This document shows positions 24,276-32,907 of a stretch of DNA of 34,646 bases, piece by piece. How positions within the stretch are numbered: position 1 is the first letter of the stretch; the number at the start of each line of letters is the position of its first letter. Below the pieces are notes generated by a model. That model made no database searches. It saw only the letters and a list, made by a program, of their open reading frames with translations, and had not been told where the DNA came from. The position numbers and the translations under genes are program-made. The DNA is taken from positions 1 through 34,646 of the forward strand of contig NZ_DATCQT010000103.1 in NCBI RefSeq assembly GCF_036569345.1, written 5' to 3'. The DNA is from Clostridium_AD sp036569345. Lineage in GTDB: Bacteria; Bacillota; Clostridia; Clostridiales; Clostridiaceae.

Positions 24276-25261
24276 ACTCCATCGCCCCCAGCTTCAACAT
24301 GACCGATTTTATATGCTCTATCACCTAAATCAGAGATAGTTTTTATAACCTTTTGAACATCTTTATCTTCAACACATAATACGTATCCTATTCCCATATT
24401 ATATGTATTAAACATATGTTCTTCTGTTACTCCAAGAGACATTAGATGTTTACAAATGTCTGGAGTATTAAAACTATTTTTATCTATAACTGCAGTAAAT
24501 TTGTCACTAAACATTCTTGGTATGTTTTCATAAAAACCACCGCCTGTTATATGTGCCATACCCTTTATATCAAATTTATCCAAAAGATTTAATATAGTTT
24601 TTACATAAATTTTTGTTGGAGTCAAAAGGGTTTTACCAATCTTATCCCCATTAAAATCTTCATCTAAATTAGGTATTAATTTTCTAACTAAGGAATATCC
24701 ATTACTGTGAAGGCCTGATGACTCAATTCCTATAAGTGAATAACCATCTTTTATAGCAGAACCGTCAATAATCTTGTGCTTATCTACTATACCAACTGTA
24801 AACCCTGCCATATCATATTCACCATCTCTATAAAAACCTGGCATTTCTGCAGTTTCACCGCCTATAAGTGCACACCCCGATTGAACACATCCATCAGCTA
24901 CACCTTTTACAAGTTGTGCTGATACCGCAGAGTCCAATTTACCACAAGCTATGTAGTCTAAAAAGAAAAGTGGTTTTGCACCATGGCAAAGAACATCATT
25001 AACGCACATAGCAACACAGTCAATACCAACAGTGTCATATTTTTTCATTCTAAAAGCTATATCAAGTTTTGTTCCTACTCCATCAGTACCTGATACTAAA
25101 ATAGGATTTTTATAACCCTCTCCTATTTCAAACATACCCGCAAAACTTCCTAAATGATTTAAAACACCCTTAGTAAATGTTGCCGCGGCATATTCTTTTA
25201 TAAGTTTTACTGACTTGTATCCTTCTTCAATGTTAACACCTGCATCTTTATAAGTTATCAT
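24263..25261 (-). CDS. purM: Phosphoribosylformylglycinamidine cyclo-ligase
   Basis: 332 residues, near the usual 345. PurM closes FGAM to AIR with ATP. The N-terminus is MITYKDAGVNIEEGYKSVK, the family marker. ILVSGTDGVGTKLDIA and GGETAEMPGFY are conserved ATP-binding and active-site blocks; LHSNGYSLVRKL and HITGGGFYENIPRM also match. It is 9 bases downstream of purF and overlaps purN, so it is deep in the pur operon. Confidence 0.96.
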   Translation of the reverse strand: MITYKDAGVNIEEGYKSVKLIKEYAAATFTKGVLNHLGSFAGMFEIGEGYKNPILVSGTDGVGTKLDIAFRMKKYDTVGIDCVAMCVNDVLCHGAKPLFFLDYIACGKLDSAVSAQLVKGVADGCVQSGCALIGGETAEMPGFYRDGEYDMAGFTVGIVDKHKIIDGSAIKDGYSLIGIESSGLHSNGYSLVRKLIPNLDEDFNGDKIGKTLLTPTKIYVKTILNLLDKFDIKGMAHITGGGFYENIPRMFSDKFTAVIDKNSFNTPDICKHLMSLGVTEEHMFNTYNMGIGYVLCVEDKDVQKVIKTISDLGDRAYKIGHVEAGGDGVCLK

Positions 25262-25270
25262 AAATGTCCC

Positions 25271-26704
25271 CTACCTTTCAAATCTATCTTTTTCGTTTTC
25301 ATATGGAGCTGATACTGGATAAGTACCATTAAAACAACCTAAACAAAATTCATTATGACCTAATGTTTTTAGTAACCCATCTATGCTAAGGTACCCAAGG
25401 CTGTCCGCACCAATCTCTTGCCTAATTTCCTCAACGGAAATATTAGACCCAATTAAATCTTTTCTGTAAGGTGTATCTATTCCAAAATAACATGGATATT
25501 TTACTACTGGTGAACAAACCCTAAAATGAACTTCTTTTGCTCCAGCTTTTTTTAATATGTCAACTAATCTTTTGCTGGTGGTTCCTCTAACTATTGAATC
25601 ATCTATAAGTATAACTCTTTTACCTTCTACATTTATCTTTAATGCATTTAATTTTACGGAAACTGCTCTCTCACGAATTTCTTGAGTTGGGCTTATAAAT
25701 GTTCTCCCCACGTACCTATTTTTTATAAGACCTATTCCAAAAGGTATTCCAGAGCTCTTAGAATAACCAATTGCTGCAGCAAGTCCTGAATCTGGAACCC
25801 CTATAACCATATCTGCGTCAACTGGTGATTCTTTAAATAACTGTTCTCCAGCTGCCACTCTTGAAGTATAAACATTAATTCCATCAATAGTACTGTCTGG
25901 TCTTGCGAAATATATATACTCAAATGAGCAGGTTGCATTTTTAGTTTTTTCTGCAAAATTTATGGATTGAAGTCCATTTTCATCTATTATTACTATCTCA
26001 CCAGGTTTCACATCTCTTAGAAAGTCTGCACCTACTGCATCTAATGCGCAACTTTCCGATGCAATAACATAACTATTTCCTATTGTTCCTATGCAAAGAG
26101 GCCTAATACCGTTTTGATCTCTAACGCCTATTAGTTTGTTCTTTGTTAGCATAACTATTCCATAAGAACCTTTAACAGCTTGTATTGCATCCACTACAGC
26201 CTTTTCCATTCCTTTTTTTGCACCTCTAGCAATTAAGTTTAAAATAACTTCTGAATCTATTGATGTTTGAAACATGTATCCGCAGTCCTCAAGCAAGTCT
26301 CTTATTACTTCAGCGTTTACTAAATTCCCATTATGAGCTATAGCTATGTCACCTAGTTTTGATTTACTTAAAAGTGGCTGTGCATTTTTAACTTCACTAC
26401 ATCCAGTAGTTGAATATCTAACATGACCAATTGCTGCTTGCCCCTTCATCTCTTTAAGCTTTTTTTCATTAAAAACATCACATACAAGTCCCATAGCCTT
26501 TTCACAAGTAAGGTTAACTCCATCAGAAAATACTATTCCAGCACTTTCTTCACCCCTATGTTGAAGAGCATAAAGTCCATAATAAGTTAACGTCGCAACA
26601 TCTAAGTCTTTGTCTGGCGAGAAAATCCCAAAAACACCGCATTCATCTTTAAACTTATCTTCGTCCTTAATAATTACTTCATTTGATTCTATAACTGCAT
26701 TCAA
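25271..26704 (-). CDS. purF: Amidophosphoribosyltransferase
   Basis: 477 residues. PurF makes phosphoribosylamine from PRPP and glutamine and commits the cell to purine synthesis. The N-terminal nucleophile is C22 in DECGVFGIF, so 21 residues would be removed as a propeptide (11 in B. subtilis). The PRPP loop VILIDDSIVRGTT lies at 364-376. C259 and the CLGC near the C-terminus fit the [4Fe-4S] cysteines of the B. subtilis-type enzyme, which is oxygen-sensitive. The ribosome site is GGAGGGA. It is 9 bases before purM and 56 bases after purC. Confidence 0.96.
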   Translation of the reverse strand: MNAVIESNEVIIKDEDKFKDECGVFGIFSPDKDLDVATLTYYGLYALQHRGEESAGIVFSDGVNLTCEKAMGLVCDVFNEKKLKEMKGQAAIGHVRYSTTGCSEVKNAQPLLSKSKLGDIAIAHNGNLVNAEVIRDLLEDCGYMFQTSIDSEVILNLIARGAKKGMEKAVVDAIQAVKGSYGIVMLTKNKLIGVRDQNGIRPLCIGTIGNSYVIASESCALDAVGADFLRDVKPGEIVIIDENGLQSINFAEKTKNATCSFEYIYFARPDSTIDGINVYTSRVAAGEQLFKESPVDADMVIGVPDSGLAAAIGYSKSSGIPFGIGLIKNRYVGRTFISPTQEIRERAVSVKLNALKINVEGKRVILIDDSIVRGTTSKRLVDILKKAGAKEVHFRVCSPVVKYPCYFGIDTPYRKDLIGSNISVEEIRQEIGADSLGYLSIDGLLKTLGHNEFCLGCFNGTYPVSAPYENEKDRFER

Positions 26705-26760
26705 AGAAATCCCTCCTCGTTATGTTACTTTTATTCTTCACTGTATGTTTCTTAGTATTC

Positions 26761-27468
26761 TTATTTTTGATTAATTCTACTTAATATTTCTTCGTAAGCT
26801 TCTGTAACATTACCTAAATCTCTTCTGAATCTATCTTTGTCCAATTTTTCTCCAGTTTTAACATCCCAAAATCTACAAGTATCAGGTGATATTTCATCAG
26901 CCAAAATTATTTCTCCATTAAATCTTCCAAATTCTATTTTAAAATCTATTAAATTAATTCCTTTTTCAAGAAAAAGTTCTTTTAGAATATCATTAATTTT
27001 TGAAGCCATTTTATATATATCTCCTAATTCTTCAAAAGTAGCAAGTCCCATGGCTACTGAATGAGAATCGTTTATAAGTGGATCACCTAATTCATCATTT
27101 TTGTAACTTAATTCAAACACTGTTGTTTTTAACTTAGTTCCTTCTTGTATTCCATAACGTTTCGCCATGCTACCAGCTGCAACATTTCTTATAATTACTT
27201 CTAGAGGAACTATCTCACACTTTTTACAAAGTTGTTCTCTATCACTTAGTTTTTTAATAAAGTGAGTTTTTATACCTTTTTTCTCTAATAATTCATACAG
27301 CATTGTAGTTATACTGTTATTTAGAATCCCCTTTTTCTCAATTTGAGCCTTTTTAAGTCCATTAAGTGCTGTTGCATCATCTTTAAAATATACCCTAATT
27401 TCATCTTTATTGTCTGTACTGAACATTTTTTTAGCTTTTCCCTCATATAGCAATACTGATTCTCCCAT
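26761..27468 (-). CDS. purC: SAICAR synthetase
   Basis: 235 residues, the normal bacterial size. PurC joins CAIR and aspartate with ATP to make SAICAR. The N-terminal YEGKAKKMF motif and DDATALNGLKK bind ATP; IEFGRF and DEISPDTCRFWD are the signature blocks around the substrate site. The frame starts at an ATG behind AAGGAG. It lies 53 bases after purE and is probably on the same transcript. Confidence 0.96.
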   Translation of the reverse strand: MGESVLLYEGKAKKMFSTDNKDEIRVYFKDDATALNGLKKAQIEKKGILNNSITTMLYELLEKKGIKTHFIKKLSDREQLCKKCEIVPLEVIIRNVAAGSMAKRYGIQEGTKLKTTVFELSYKNDELGDPLINDSHSVAMGLATFEELGDIYKMASKINDILKELFLEKGINLIDFKIEFGRFNGEIILADEISPDTCRFWDVKTGEKLDKDRFRRDLGNVTEAYEEILSRINQK

Positions 27469-27521
27469 TTATAAACACTCCTTAATATTTTAATTTGTAA
27501 CGCTTATACTTTAATTTCATC

Positions 27522-28001
27522 TTAAAATTCAAATTTTTCTTCATTCTCTGATATAAATTTTTCTTTCATTTCTTCTCTATACTTGATTAATTTATCTTTA
27601 AGTTCTAAATATTTAAGTGATAAAATTTGAACTGCAAGCATTCCAGCATTATAACTATTATTTATCCCTACTGTAGCAACAGGAATGGCTTTTGGCATTT
27701 GAACGATAGAAAGTAATGAATCAATGCCTCCGAGAGCAGCCTTAATTGGTACTCCAATCACCGGAAGTACCGTCTGAGATGCAATGACGCCTGGAAGATG
27801 TGCTGCAAGACCTGCTCCTGCTATTATGCATTCCACACCTCTATTTTCCATTTCCCTAATTACTTGTGTTAATTTCTCTGGTACTCTATGAGCTGAGAGA
27901 ATATGTACTTCATAATCTATTTCAAATTCCTTAAGTGCTATTGCAGCATTTTTCATTATATCAATATCTGATTTACTTCCAAAAATAATTCCTACTTTCA
28001 T
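27522..28001 (-). CDS. purE: N5-CAIR mutase (AIR carboxylase, PurE)
   Basis: 159 residues, typical for a class I PurE. It begins MKVGIIFGSKSDIDIMKN, with the phosphate-binding GSKSD at 8-12 and SAHR at 36-39 (catalytic His38). GAGLAAHLPGVIASQT and LLSIVQMP are further family blocks. Class I enzymes normally need PurK; none is in the window, so it may be elsewhere or the enzyme may use CO2 directly. It is the first gene of purECFMNHD and stands right behind the riboswitch-terminator leader. The ribosome site is GGAGG. Confidence 0.95.
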   Translation of the reverse strand: MKVGIIFGSKSDIDIMKNAAIALKEFEIDYEVHILSAHRVPEKLTQVIREMENRGVECIIAGAGLAAHLPGVIASQTVLPVIGVPIKAALGGIDSLLSIVQMPKAIPVATVGINNSYNAGMLAVQILSLKYLELKDKLIKYREEMKEKFISENEEKFEF

Positions 28002-28046
28002 TGTTACCTCCTACATAAATAAAGTATTCAACCTTTATAATTACCA

Positions 28047-28092
28047 ATAAAAAAAAGATTACACCATATAAAGATATTTTAATGGTGTAATC
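28047..28092 (-). terminator. Riboswitch-controlled intrinsic terminator before purE
   Basis: GATTACACCAT (28057-28067) pairs perfectly with ATGGTGTAATC (28082-28092), and on the minus strand is followed by an eight-base T-run. It lies between the aptamer and purE. Ten of the eleven bases of its 5' arm are shared with the proposed antiterminator. Confidence 0.9.
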
Positions 28093-28207
28093 CTGAATTA
28101 AAGGGATATGGCACATGAAAATAAATAGTAAAAAAGTTTATTAGTCTATTTACTTGCATGTGGCTAATAATTATCCCATTTCAAAAAGTCAATTCAAGAT
28201 TCACCAA
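28083..28207 (-). promoter_or_regulatory. Antiterminator of the purE leader with a nested 75-nt hairpin
   Basis: RNA from 28191-28206 (the 3' strand of aptamer stem P1 and the bases after it) can pair with RNA from 28083-28099 in 16 base pairs, with one G-U and one bulged A. That second segment includes most of the terminator's 5' arm, so the two structures exclude each other. Between the two strands lies a 75-nt hairpin at 28103-28177: GGGATA/TATCCC, CACATG/CATGTG and a 10-bp inner stem. It would bring the two arms together. Confidence 0.7.
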
Positions 28208-28272
28208 TAGTGAGAAGTTAACGGCCTCTCGTAGAAACTTCTAGGCCTTATCCCCAGAAATATATCGATGAA
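28200..28272 (-). ncRNA. Purine riboswitch aptamer (guanine/hypoxanthine type)
   Basis: The minus-strand RNA folds as a purine aptamer. P1 is UUCAUCGA/UUGGUGAA; P2 is UUCUGGG/CCUAGAA closing loop GAUAAGG; J2/3 reads GUUUCUAC; P3 is GAGAGG/CUUCUC closing loop CCGUUAA; J3/1 reads ACUAUU. These match the B. subtilis xpt aptamer in junctions and both seven-base loops (GAUAUGG and CCGUAAA there). The ligand-pairing base, in the ACUAU of J3/1, is C, which favours guanine or hypoxanthine over adenine. Binding should stabilise P1 and cause termination, switching the operon off. Confidence 0.93.
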
Positions 28273-28311
28273 CTAATTATTCTTTTGTTTTTTTTGTTAA
28301 TTTATATTTTA

Positions 28312-28340
28312 ATGTTACCATCCATTTCTCACTAAGTCAA
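28312..28340 (-). promoter_or_regulatory. Putative sigma-A promoter of the pur operon
   Basis: On the minus strand TTGACT (28335-28340) and TAACAT (28312-28317) are 17 bases apart. The start of transcription would fall about 30 bases before the aptamer. A perfect 16-bp palindrome, ACATTAATATTAATGT (28342-28357), sits directly upstream of the -35. Confidence 0.65.
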
Positions 28341-28364
28341 TACATTAATATTAATGTTAGCATC

Positions 28365-28377
28365 ATTGTTCGTGTTT
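28365..28377 (-). promoter_or_regulatory. PurR-box-like sequence, promoter-proximal copy
   Basis: Reads AAACACGAACAAT on the minus strand, 11 of 13 matches to the Bacillus PurBox consensus AWWWCCGAACWWT. It lies 25 bases upstream of the -35. A similar box lies 52 bases further up. The orientation is direct rather than the usual inverted pair, which lowers confidence. Confidence 0.4.
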
Positions 28378-28416
28378 ATATCTATATATACACATCTAAT
28401 TACTTTATTTAAAAAT

Positions 28417-28429
28417 ATTGTTCGTATTT
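28417..28429 (-). promoter_or_regulatory. PurR-box-like sequence, distal copy overlapping the purL stop
   Basis: Reads AAATACGAACAAT on the minus strand, 12 of 13 matches to AWWWCCGAACWWT. It begins at the last base of the purL stop codon, so the operator and the end of purL touch. PurR binds such boxes and is released by PRPP in Bacillus. Confidence 0.45.
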
Positions 28430-31400
28430 TATTTAAAATAATTTACTCCTGCTTCAAATAATTTTTGATCCTTTGAACCAATGATATTTTTTCCTATATT
28501 TAAGCCTACTCTTTCAGAGTGACCCATTTTTCCAAAAATCCTTCCATCCAAACTAGTTATTCCTTCAATAGCATGCATTGAACCATTTGGATTAAAGTTT
28601 ATATCATAACTTGGAATTCCGTTAAAATCTACGTATTGAGTAGCTACTTGACCACATTCAAATAATTTTTTAATCACATCATCATTTGCTACAAATCTAC
28701 CTTCTCCGTGTGATACTGGGATGCAGTGCAAATCTCCCACTTTTAAATTATTAAGCCAAGGTGATAACGTTGAAACTACTTTAGTTTGTACCATACAGGA
28801 TATATGTCTTCCAATTTCATTATACGTTAAAGTCGGACTATTTTCAGTTATTTCCGTTATTTTTCCGTATGGAAGTAATCCAAGTTTTATCAAGGCTTGG
28901 AACCCATTGCATATTCCTAGCATCAATCCATCTCTCTGTTCTAATAATTCATTAATGCTTTCACGTATTATTGGATTTCTAAAAAATGTAGCTATAAATT
29001 TACCAGAACCATCTGGTTCATCACCAGCACTAAATCCACCTGGTAGCATAACGATTTGAGAATTTCTAATCTTCTCTGCTATAACTTTTATAGATTCCTC
29101 AATCTGTCTTGAGGTTAGATTCTTTATTACCATGATTTCAACTTCAGCTCCAGCCCTCTCAAAGGCTTTCATGGAATCATATTCACAATTAGTACCTGGA
29201 AACACTGGAATTATAACTCTAGGTTTCGCTATTTTAATAGCTGGTACTGATTTTACTTTTGAATTTTCATTGCTTACATATATTTGATCAATTAAACTAA
29301 CTGTTTTTGTATTATTTACTTTTGTACTAAATACACTTTCTAAAGGTCCTTCCCAATTACTTAACGCTTCTTCTAAACTAATAGTTTCACCTAAGACTTT
29401 GATAAAAGGTTCTGCTATCGTATGTCCAAGTAGCTTAACATTTGAGTTCTTTTTAGTTAACTCATGAAGCTTATCATTATCTATTTCCATAACTATACAT
29501 CCATAACTCTCTTTAAATAAACCCTCTACCTCAATATCATCATTAAAGCTAAATCCTATGTTATTGCCAAAACACATTTTTGATATAGCCTCTGAAAGAC
29601 CTCCCATTCCAACTGCATATGTTGATAAAACACTTCCACTATCTATTAACGTCTTTACTAATTTAAAGTTAACACGTAGTTTTTCAAAATCAGGCAATCC
29701 ATCTTCGCAAGTGTTAACATTAATTAAAACAACCTGACTATCACTCTTTTTAAATTCTGGTGATATAACCTTGTCTGTGTTTATAACATCTACCGCAAAT
29801 GATACCAAAGTTGGTGGTACATTCATATCATTAAATGTACCTGACATGCTATCTTTTCCTCCAATAGCTGCTATACTAAATTCTTTTTGCACACGAAAAG
29901 CTCCTAAAAGTGATGAAAATGGTTTGCCCCATTTACTAGGTTCTTTCGACAGTTTTTCAAAGTACTCTTGGAAAGTCAATTTAATATTTTCATAATCCCC
30001 ACCACTAGCTACTACCTTTGTTACAGAATCTATTACTGCATAGGCTGCTCCATGGAAAGGACTCCATTTTGATAACTTGGGATTGTATCCATACGCCATT
30101 ATTGTACCTGTATTGGTATCTCCTTTAAGTATAGGAAGTTTTGCTACCATAGACTGAGTTGGTGTCTTTTGAAACTTTCCACCAAAAGGCATAAGCACTG
30201 TTCCTGCTCCAATAGTGCTATCAAACCTTCCTGCAAGGCCCCTTTGACTACAAACATTTAAGTCTGATAGAGTAGAATTCCATAAATCTTTTACAGATTT
30301 TAATCCATCTAAACTTTTTTTCGCACTTTTTTCGAAATAGTATTCATTCTCTTTTGGTGCTGATACTTTTATATTAGTTCTCTGCTTTACTCCATTAGTA
30401 TCTAAGAAACTTCTACTTACATCAACAATAGTTTCCCCTTTCCATACCATTTTAAGCCTATTATCATCAGTTATTAAAGCTACTGGTGTAGCCTCCAAAT
30501 TTTCTTCCTGGGCTAGTTTTATAAATACATCAACATCGCCTTTGCTAACAACAACGGCCATACGTTCTTGAGATTCTGATATAGCAAGCTCTGTACCATC
30601 AAGTCCCTCGTATTTTTTAGGTACCGCATCTAAATTTATTATAAGTGCATCTGCAAGTTCACCAATAGCTACTGATACACCACCAGCACCAAAATCATTA
30701 CATCTTTTTATAAGTGATGTAACTTTAGGATTTCTAAATAATCTTTGAATTTTTCTCTCTGTAGGTGCGTTGCCCTTTTGAACCTCTGCTCCTGAAGTTA
30801 GTATTGAGCTTTCACTATGTTGCTTAGATGACCCTGTAGCTCCTCCACACCCATCACGGCCTGTTTTACCACCAAGAAGTACAACTACGTCAGACGCTAT
30901 TGGTGTTTCCCTTACTACGTTCTTGTAAGGCACTGCTCCAATAACTGCTCCTACTTCCATTCTTTTAGCAACAAAATCTTCATCATAAACCTCATTAACA
31001 AGTCCTGTTGCAAGTCCTATTTGATTTCCATAAGAACTAAATCCATGAGCAGCTTCAAGTGTTATTTTTCTTTGAGGAAGTTTACCTTTTATTGTATCCG
31101 AAATTTTTGTTCTTGGATCACCGGATCCTGTAACACGCATTGCCTGATACACATAACTTCTACCTGATAGTGGATCTCTTATTGATCCACCAAGACAAGT
31201 AGCTGCGCCACCAAAAGGTTCTATTTCAGTAGGATGATTATGTGTTTCATTTTTAAACATTACAAGCCATTTTTCCTTTTCTCCATCAATATCAGCGGTA
31301 ACTATTATGCTGCATGCGTTTATTTCGTCTGAAACATCAAGGTCTTTTAATTTTCCTTGTTTCCTTAAATCTTTCATACCAATAATAGCCATATCCATAA

Positions 31401-32223
31401 GTGTTATATCTCGAGTAGTCGTACCATAAACAAAGTCTCTAGTATCTAAATATTCTTTATAAGCCATTTTAATTGGTTTAGAATATTTACCATCTTCAAA
31501 ACATACATCCTCAATTACAGTATTAAAAGTTGTGTGTCTACAGTGATCTGACCAATAAGTATCTATAACTTTTATTTCCGTTATAGTTGGATTTCTCTTT
31601 TCTGTCTCTTTAAAATAACTTCTACAATATTTTAAATCCTCAAAACTCATAGCAAGCCCATTACTTTTTAGGAATTCTTCTAGCTCCATGTCATTCATAT
31701 TAATAAAAAATTCTATTATTTTTACCTGCTCTGCCTCATTAAAATCTTTCTGTAAATCCTTGTATTTTTCTAAACTTGCTTCTCTAGAGTCTACGGCATT
31801 TATGCAATAATCTTTAATCTTATGTAATTCCTCTTTTGTGATATCTCCCTTTAATATAATAACTCTTGCAGTTTTAACTATATGTTTATCCTTTTGAGTT
31901 AAAATTTGTATACATTGAGCAGCTGAATCTGCCCTCTGATCATATTGACCTGGTAAAAATTCAATAGCAAATACAATCTCAGAAACCTCGGTATTTAGTT
32001 CCTCATCATAAACCTCATCAACTGTAGGTTCTGAAAATATTGTATTCCTTGATTTAAGATACTGCTCCTTGGATATTCCCATAATGTCATATCTATTTAC
32101 TAACCTAAGCCCTTTAAGGTTCGTAATTCCTAAATTTATTTTAATATCTTCCAATATCTTTTTACCTTCAACATCATAGTTCGCTTTTTTCTCTACATAT
32201 AACCTATATATCTTATTTTCCAT
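28429..32223 (-). CDS. purL: Single-chain FGAM synthase
   Basis: 1,264 residues, the fused type found in clostridia and others, in place of separate PurL, PurQ and PurS. It makes FGAM from FGAR, glutamine and ATP. An N-terminal PurS-like region is followed by the synthetase body, with DTYWSDHCRHTTF, FKNETHNHPTEIEPFGGAAT and GCGGATGSSKQHSES. The C-terminal glutaminase has VFPGTNCEYD, LPGGFSAGDEPDGSG, the catalytic C1105 (LGICNGFQ) and H1235/E1237 (GHSER). The ATG is preceded by CAGGAGGTAATA. It has its own promoter region. No clear terminator follows; it runs into the purE leader, so read-through may add to purE expression. Confidence 0.97.
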   Translation of the reverse strand: MENKIYRLYVEKKANYDVEGKKILEDIKINLGITNLKGLRLVNRYDIMGISKEQYLKSRNTIFSEPTVDEVYDEELNTEVSEIVFAIEFLPGQYDQRADSAAQCIQILTQKDKHIVKTARVIILKGDITKEELHKIKDYCINAVDSREASLEKYKDLQKDFNEAEQVKIIEFFINMNDMELEEFLKSNGLAMSFEDLKYCRSYFKETEKRNPTITEIKVIDTYWSDHCRHTTFNTVIEDVCFEDGKYSKPIKMAYKEYLDTRDFVYGTTTRDITLMDMAIIGMKDLRKQGKLKDLDVSDEINACSIIVTADIDGEKEKWLVMFKNETHNHPTEIEPFGGAATCLGGSIRDPLSGRSYVYQAMRVTGSGDPRTKISDTIKGKLPQRKITLEAAHGFSSYGNQIGLATGLVNEVYDEDFVAKRMEVGAVIGAVPYKNVVRETPIASDVVVLLGGKTGRDGCGGATGSSKQHSESSILTSGAEVQKGNAPTERKIQRLFRNPKVTSLIKRCNDFGAGGVSVAIGELADALIINLDAVPKKYEGLDGTELAISESQERMAVVVSKGDVDVFIKLAQEENLEATPVALITDDNRLKMVWKGETIVDVSRSFLDTNGVKQRTNIKVSAPKENEYYFEKSAKKSLDGLKSVKDLWNSTLSDLNVCSQRGLAGRFDSTIGAGTVLMPFGGKFQKTPTQSMVAKLPILKGDTNTGTIMAYGYNPKLSKWSPFHGAAYAVIDSVTKVVASGGDYENIKLTFQEYFEKLSKEPSKWGKPFSSLLGAFRVQKEFSIAAIGGKDSMSGTFNDMNVPPTLVSFAVDVINTDKVISPEFKKSDSQVVLINVNTCEDGLPDFEKLRVNFKLVKTLIDSGSVLSTYAVGMGGLSEAISKMCFGNNIGFSFNDDIEVEGLFKESYGCIVMEIDNDKLHELTKKNSNVKLLGHTIAEPFIKVLGETISLEEALSNWEGPLESVFSTKVNNTKTVSLIDQIYVSNENSKVKSVPAIKIAKPRVIIPVFPGTNCEYDSMKAFERAGAEVEIMVIKNLTSRQIEESIKVIAEKIRNSQIVMLPGGFSAGDEPDGSGKFIATFFRNPIIRESINELLEQRDGLMLGICNGFQALIKLGLLPYGKITEITENSPTLTYNEIGRHISCMVQTKVVSTLSPWLNNLKVGDLHCIPVSHGEGRFVANDDVIKKLFECGQVATQYVDFNGIPSYDINFNPNGSMHAIEGITSLDGRIFGKMGHSERVGLNIGKNIIGSKDQKLFEAGVNYFK

Positions 32224-32252
32224 GATTATTACCTCCTGAAATTTAATTTATA

Positions 32253-32302
32253 CGAATATTAAACATTAAATACCTTTTATAATTCGTTATACTAAGATTA
32301 TA
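32253..32302 (-). promoter_or_regulatory. Putative purL promoter with inverted CGAA boxes
   Basis: A TATAAT lies at 32297-32302 on the minus strand; no strong -35 is visible. Just downstream are two inverted boxes with cores CGAA (minus strand, 32283-32286) and CGAA (plus strand, 32253-32256), 26 bases apart. This is close to the spacing of paired PurR boxes in Bacillus, but the boxes lack the C after CGAA. Candidate operator only. Confidence 0.35.
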
Positions 32303-32431
32303 ATGTATAATGCCTAAATATAAAAGTATATTTACAATAAAAATTTATATTTTTCAAAACAACAAAAAACACTAGCTATAAAGTTTTTTTGTACAAGTAA
32401 GTTTATAAGCCGAAACAAAATCGATTAATTT

Positions 32432-32473
32432 AAAAAGTAACATCCTTTGATTTTCCAAAAGATGTTACTTTTT
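32432..32473. terminator. Strong hairpin, possible orphan terminator
   Basis: An 18-pair stem with one mismatch (32432-32449 with 32456-32473) and a six-base loop. A T-run follows on the plus strand and T-rich sequence follows on the minus strand. No gene lies directly before it on either strand, so it may end an unseen transcript or be a remnant of a lost gene. Confidence 0.6.
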
Positions 32474-32733
32474 TGTCTTATATACAATTTCCATAAATCA
32501 TTGGGCCCCATTATCAAAAAGATAATTTTTCTAATAATTAATCACCAATGGTTTATAAAATAAATATATATATAAAGTAGTAAGTAACTAAAATATAAAA
32601 AAGTATGGGGACTCTTATATTTTAATTAACTTAATACATTAAATATTAATAAAAATAGTATTATCGTAATTTAATATAATATAAGTAGCAATTTATAGAA
32701 AAAAATTGATTACTTAAGGCACATATCATATAG

Positions 32734-32868
32734 ATGAAGTATTACTATAATAATCCGGTAGATCTGAAGGATATTTGTGAAAATGGTTATAAGGCTATAA
32801 ATGATTTGTATGGTTTTGATAATCAAATTGCTCCCAAAATACGATTATTAGAAACAAATATTCAATAG
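32734..32868 (+). CDS. Doubtful 44-residue ORF or gene remnant
   Basis: ATG at 32734, TAG at 32866-32868. The translation begins MKYYYNNPVDLKDICENGYK and ends PKIRLLETNIQ. The amino-acid content is protein-like and soluble. The ribosome site is poor (AAGG 15 bases upstream), and an in-frame stop directly precedes the ATG. It is followed 40 bases later by an 18-bp hairpin. It could be a small gene or the 3' end of a lost gene. I do not recognise the family. Confidence 0.3.
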   Translation: MKYYYNNPVDLKDICENGYKAINDLYGFDNQIAPKIRLLETNIQ

Positions 32869-32907
32869 TGCTGGGTCTGTTTTTATATCCAAAACTGGTA
32901 CAAACGA

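Noticed and set aside
28103..28115. GGATATGG on the plus strand as a second purine aptamer
   Set aside because: No GTTTCTAC or ACTATG-type junction follows on that strand; the bases belong to the nested hairpin.
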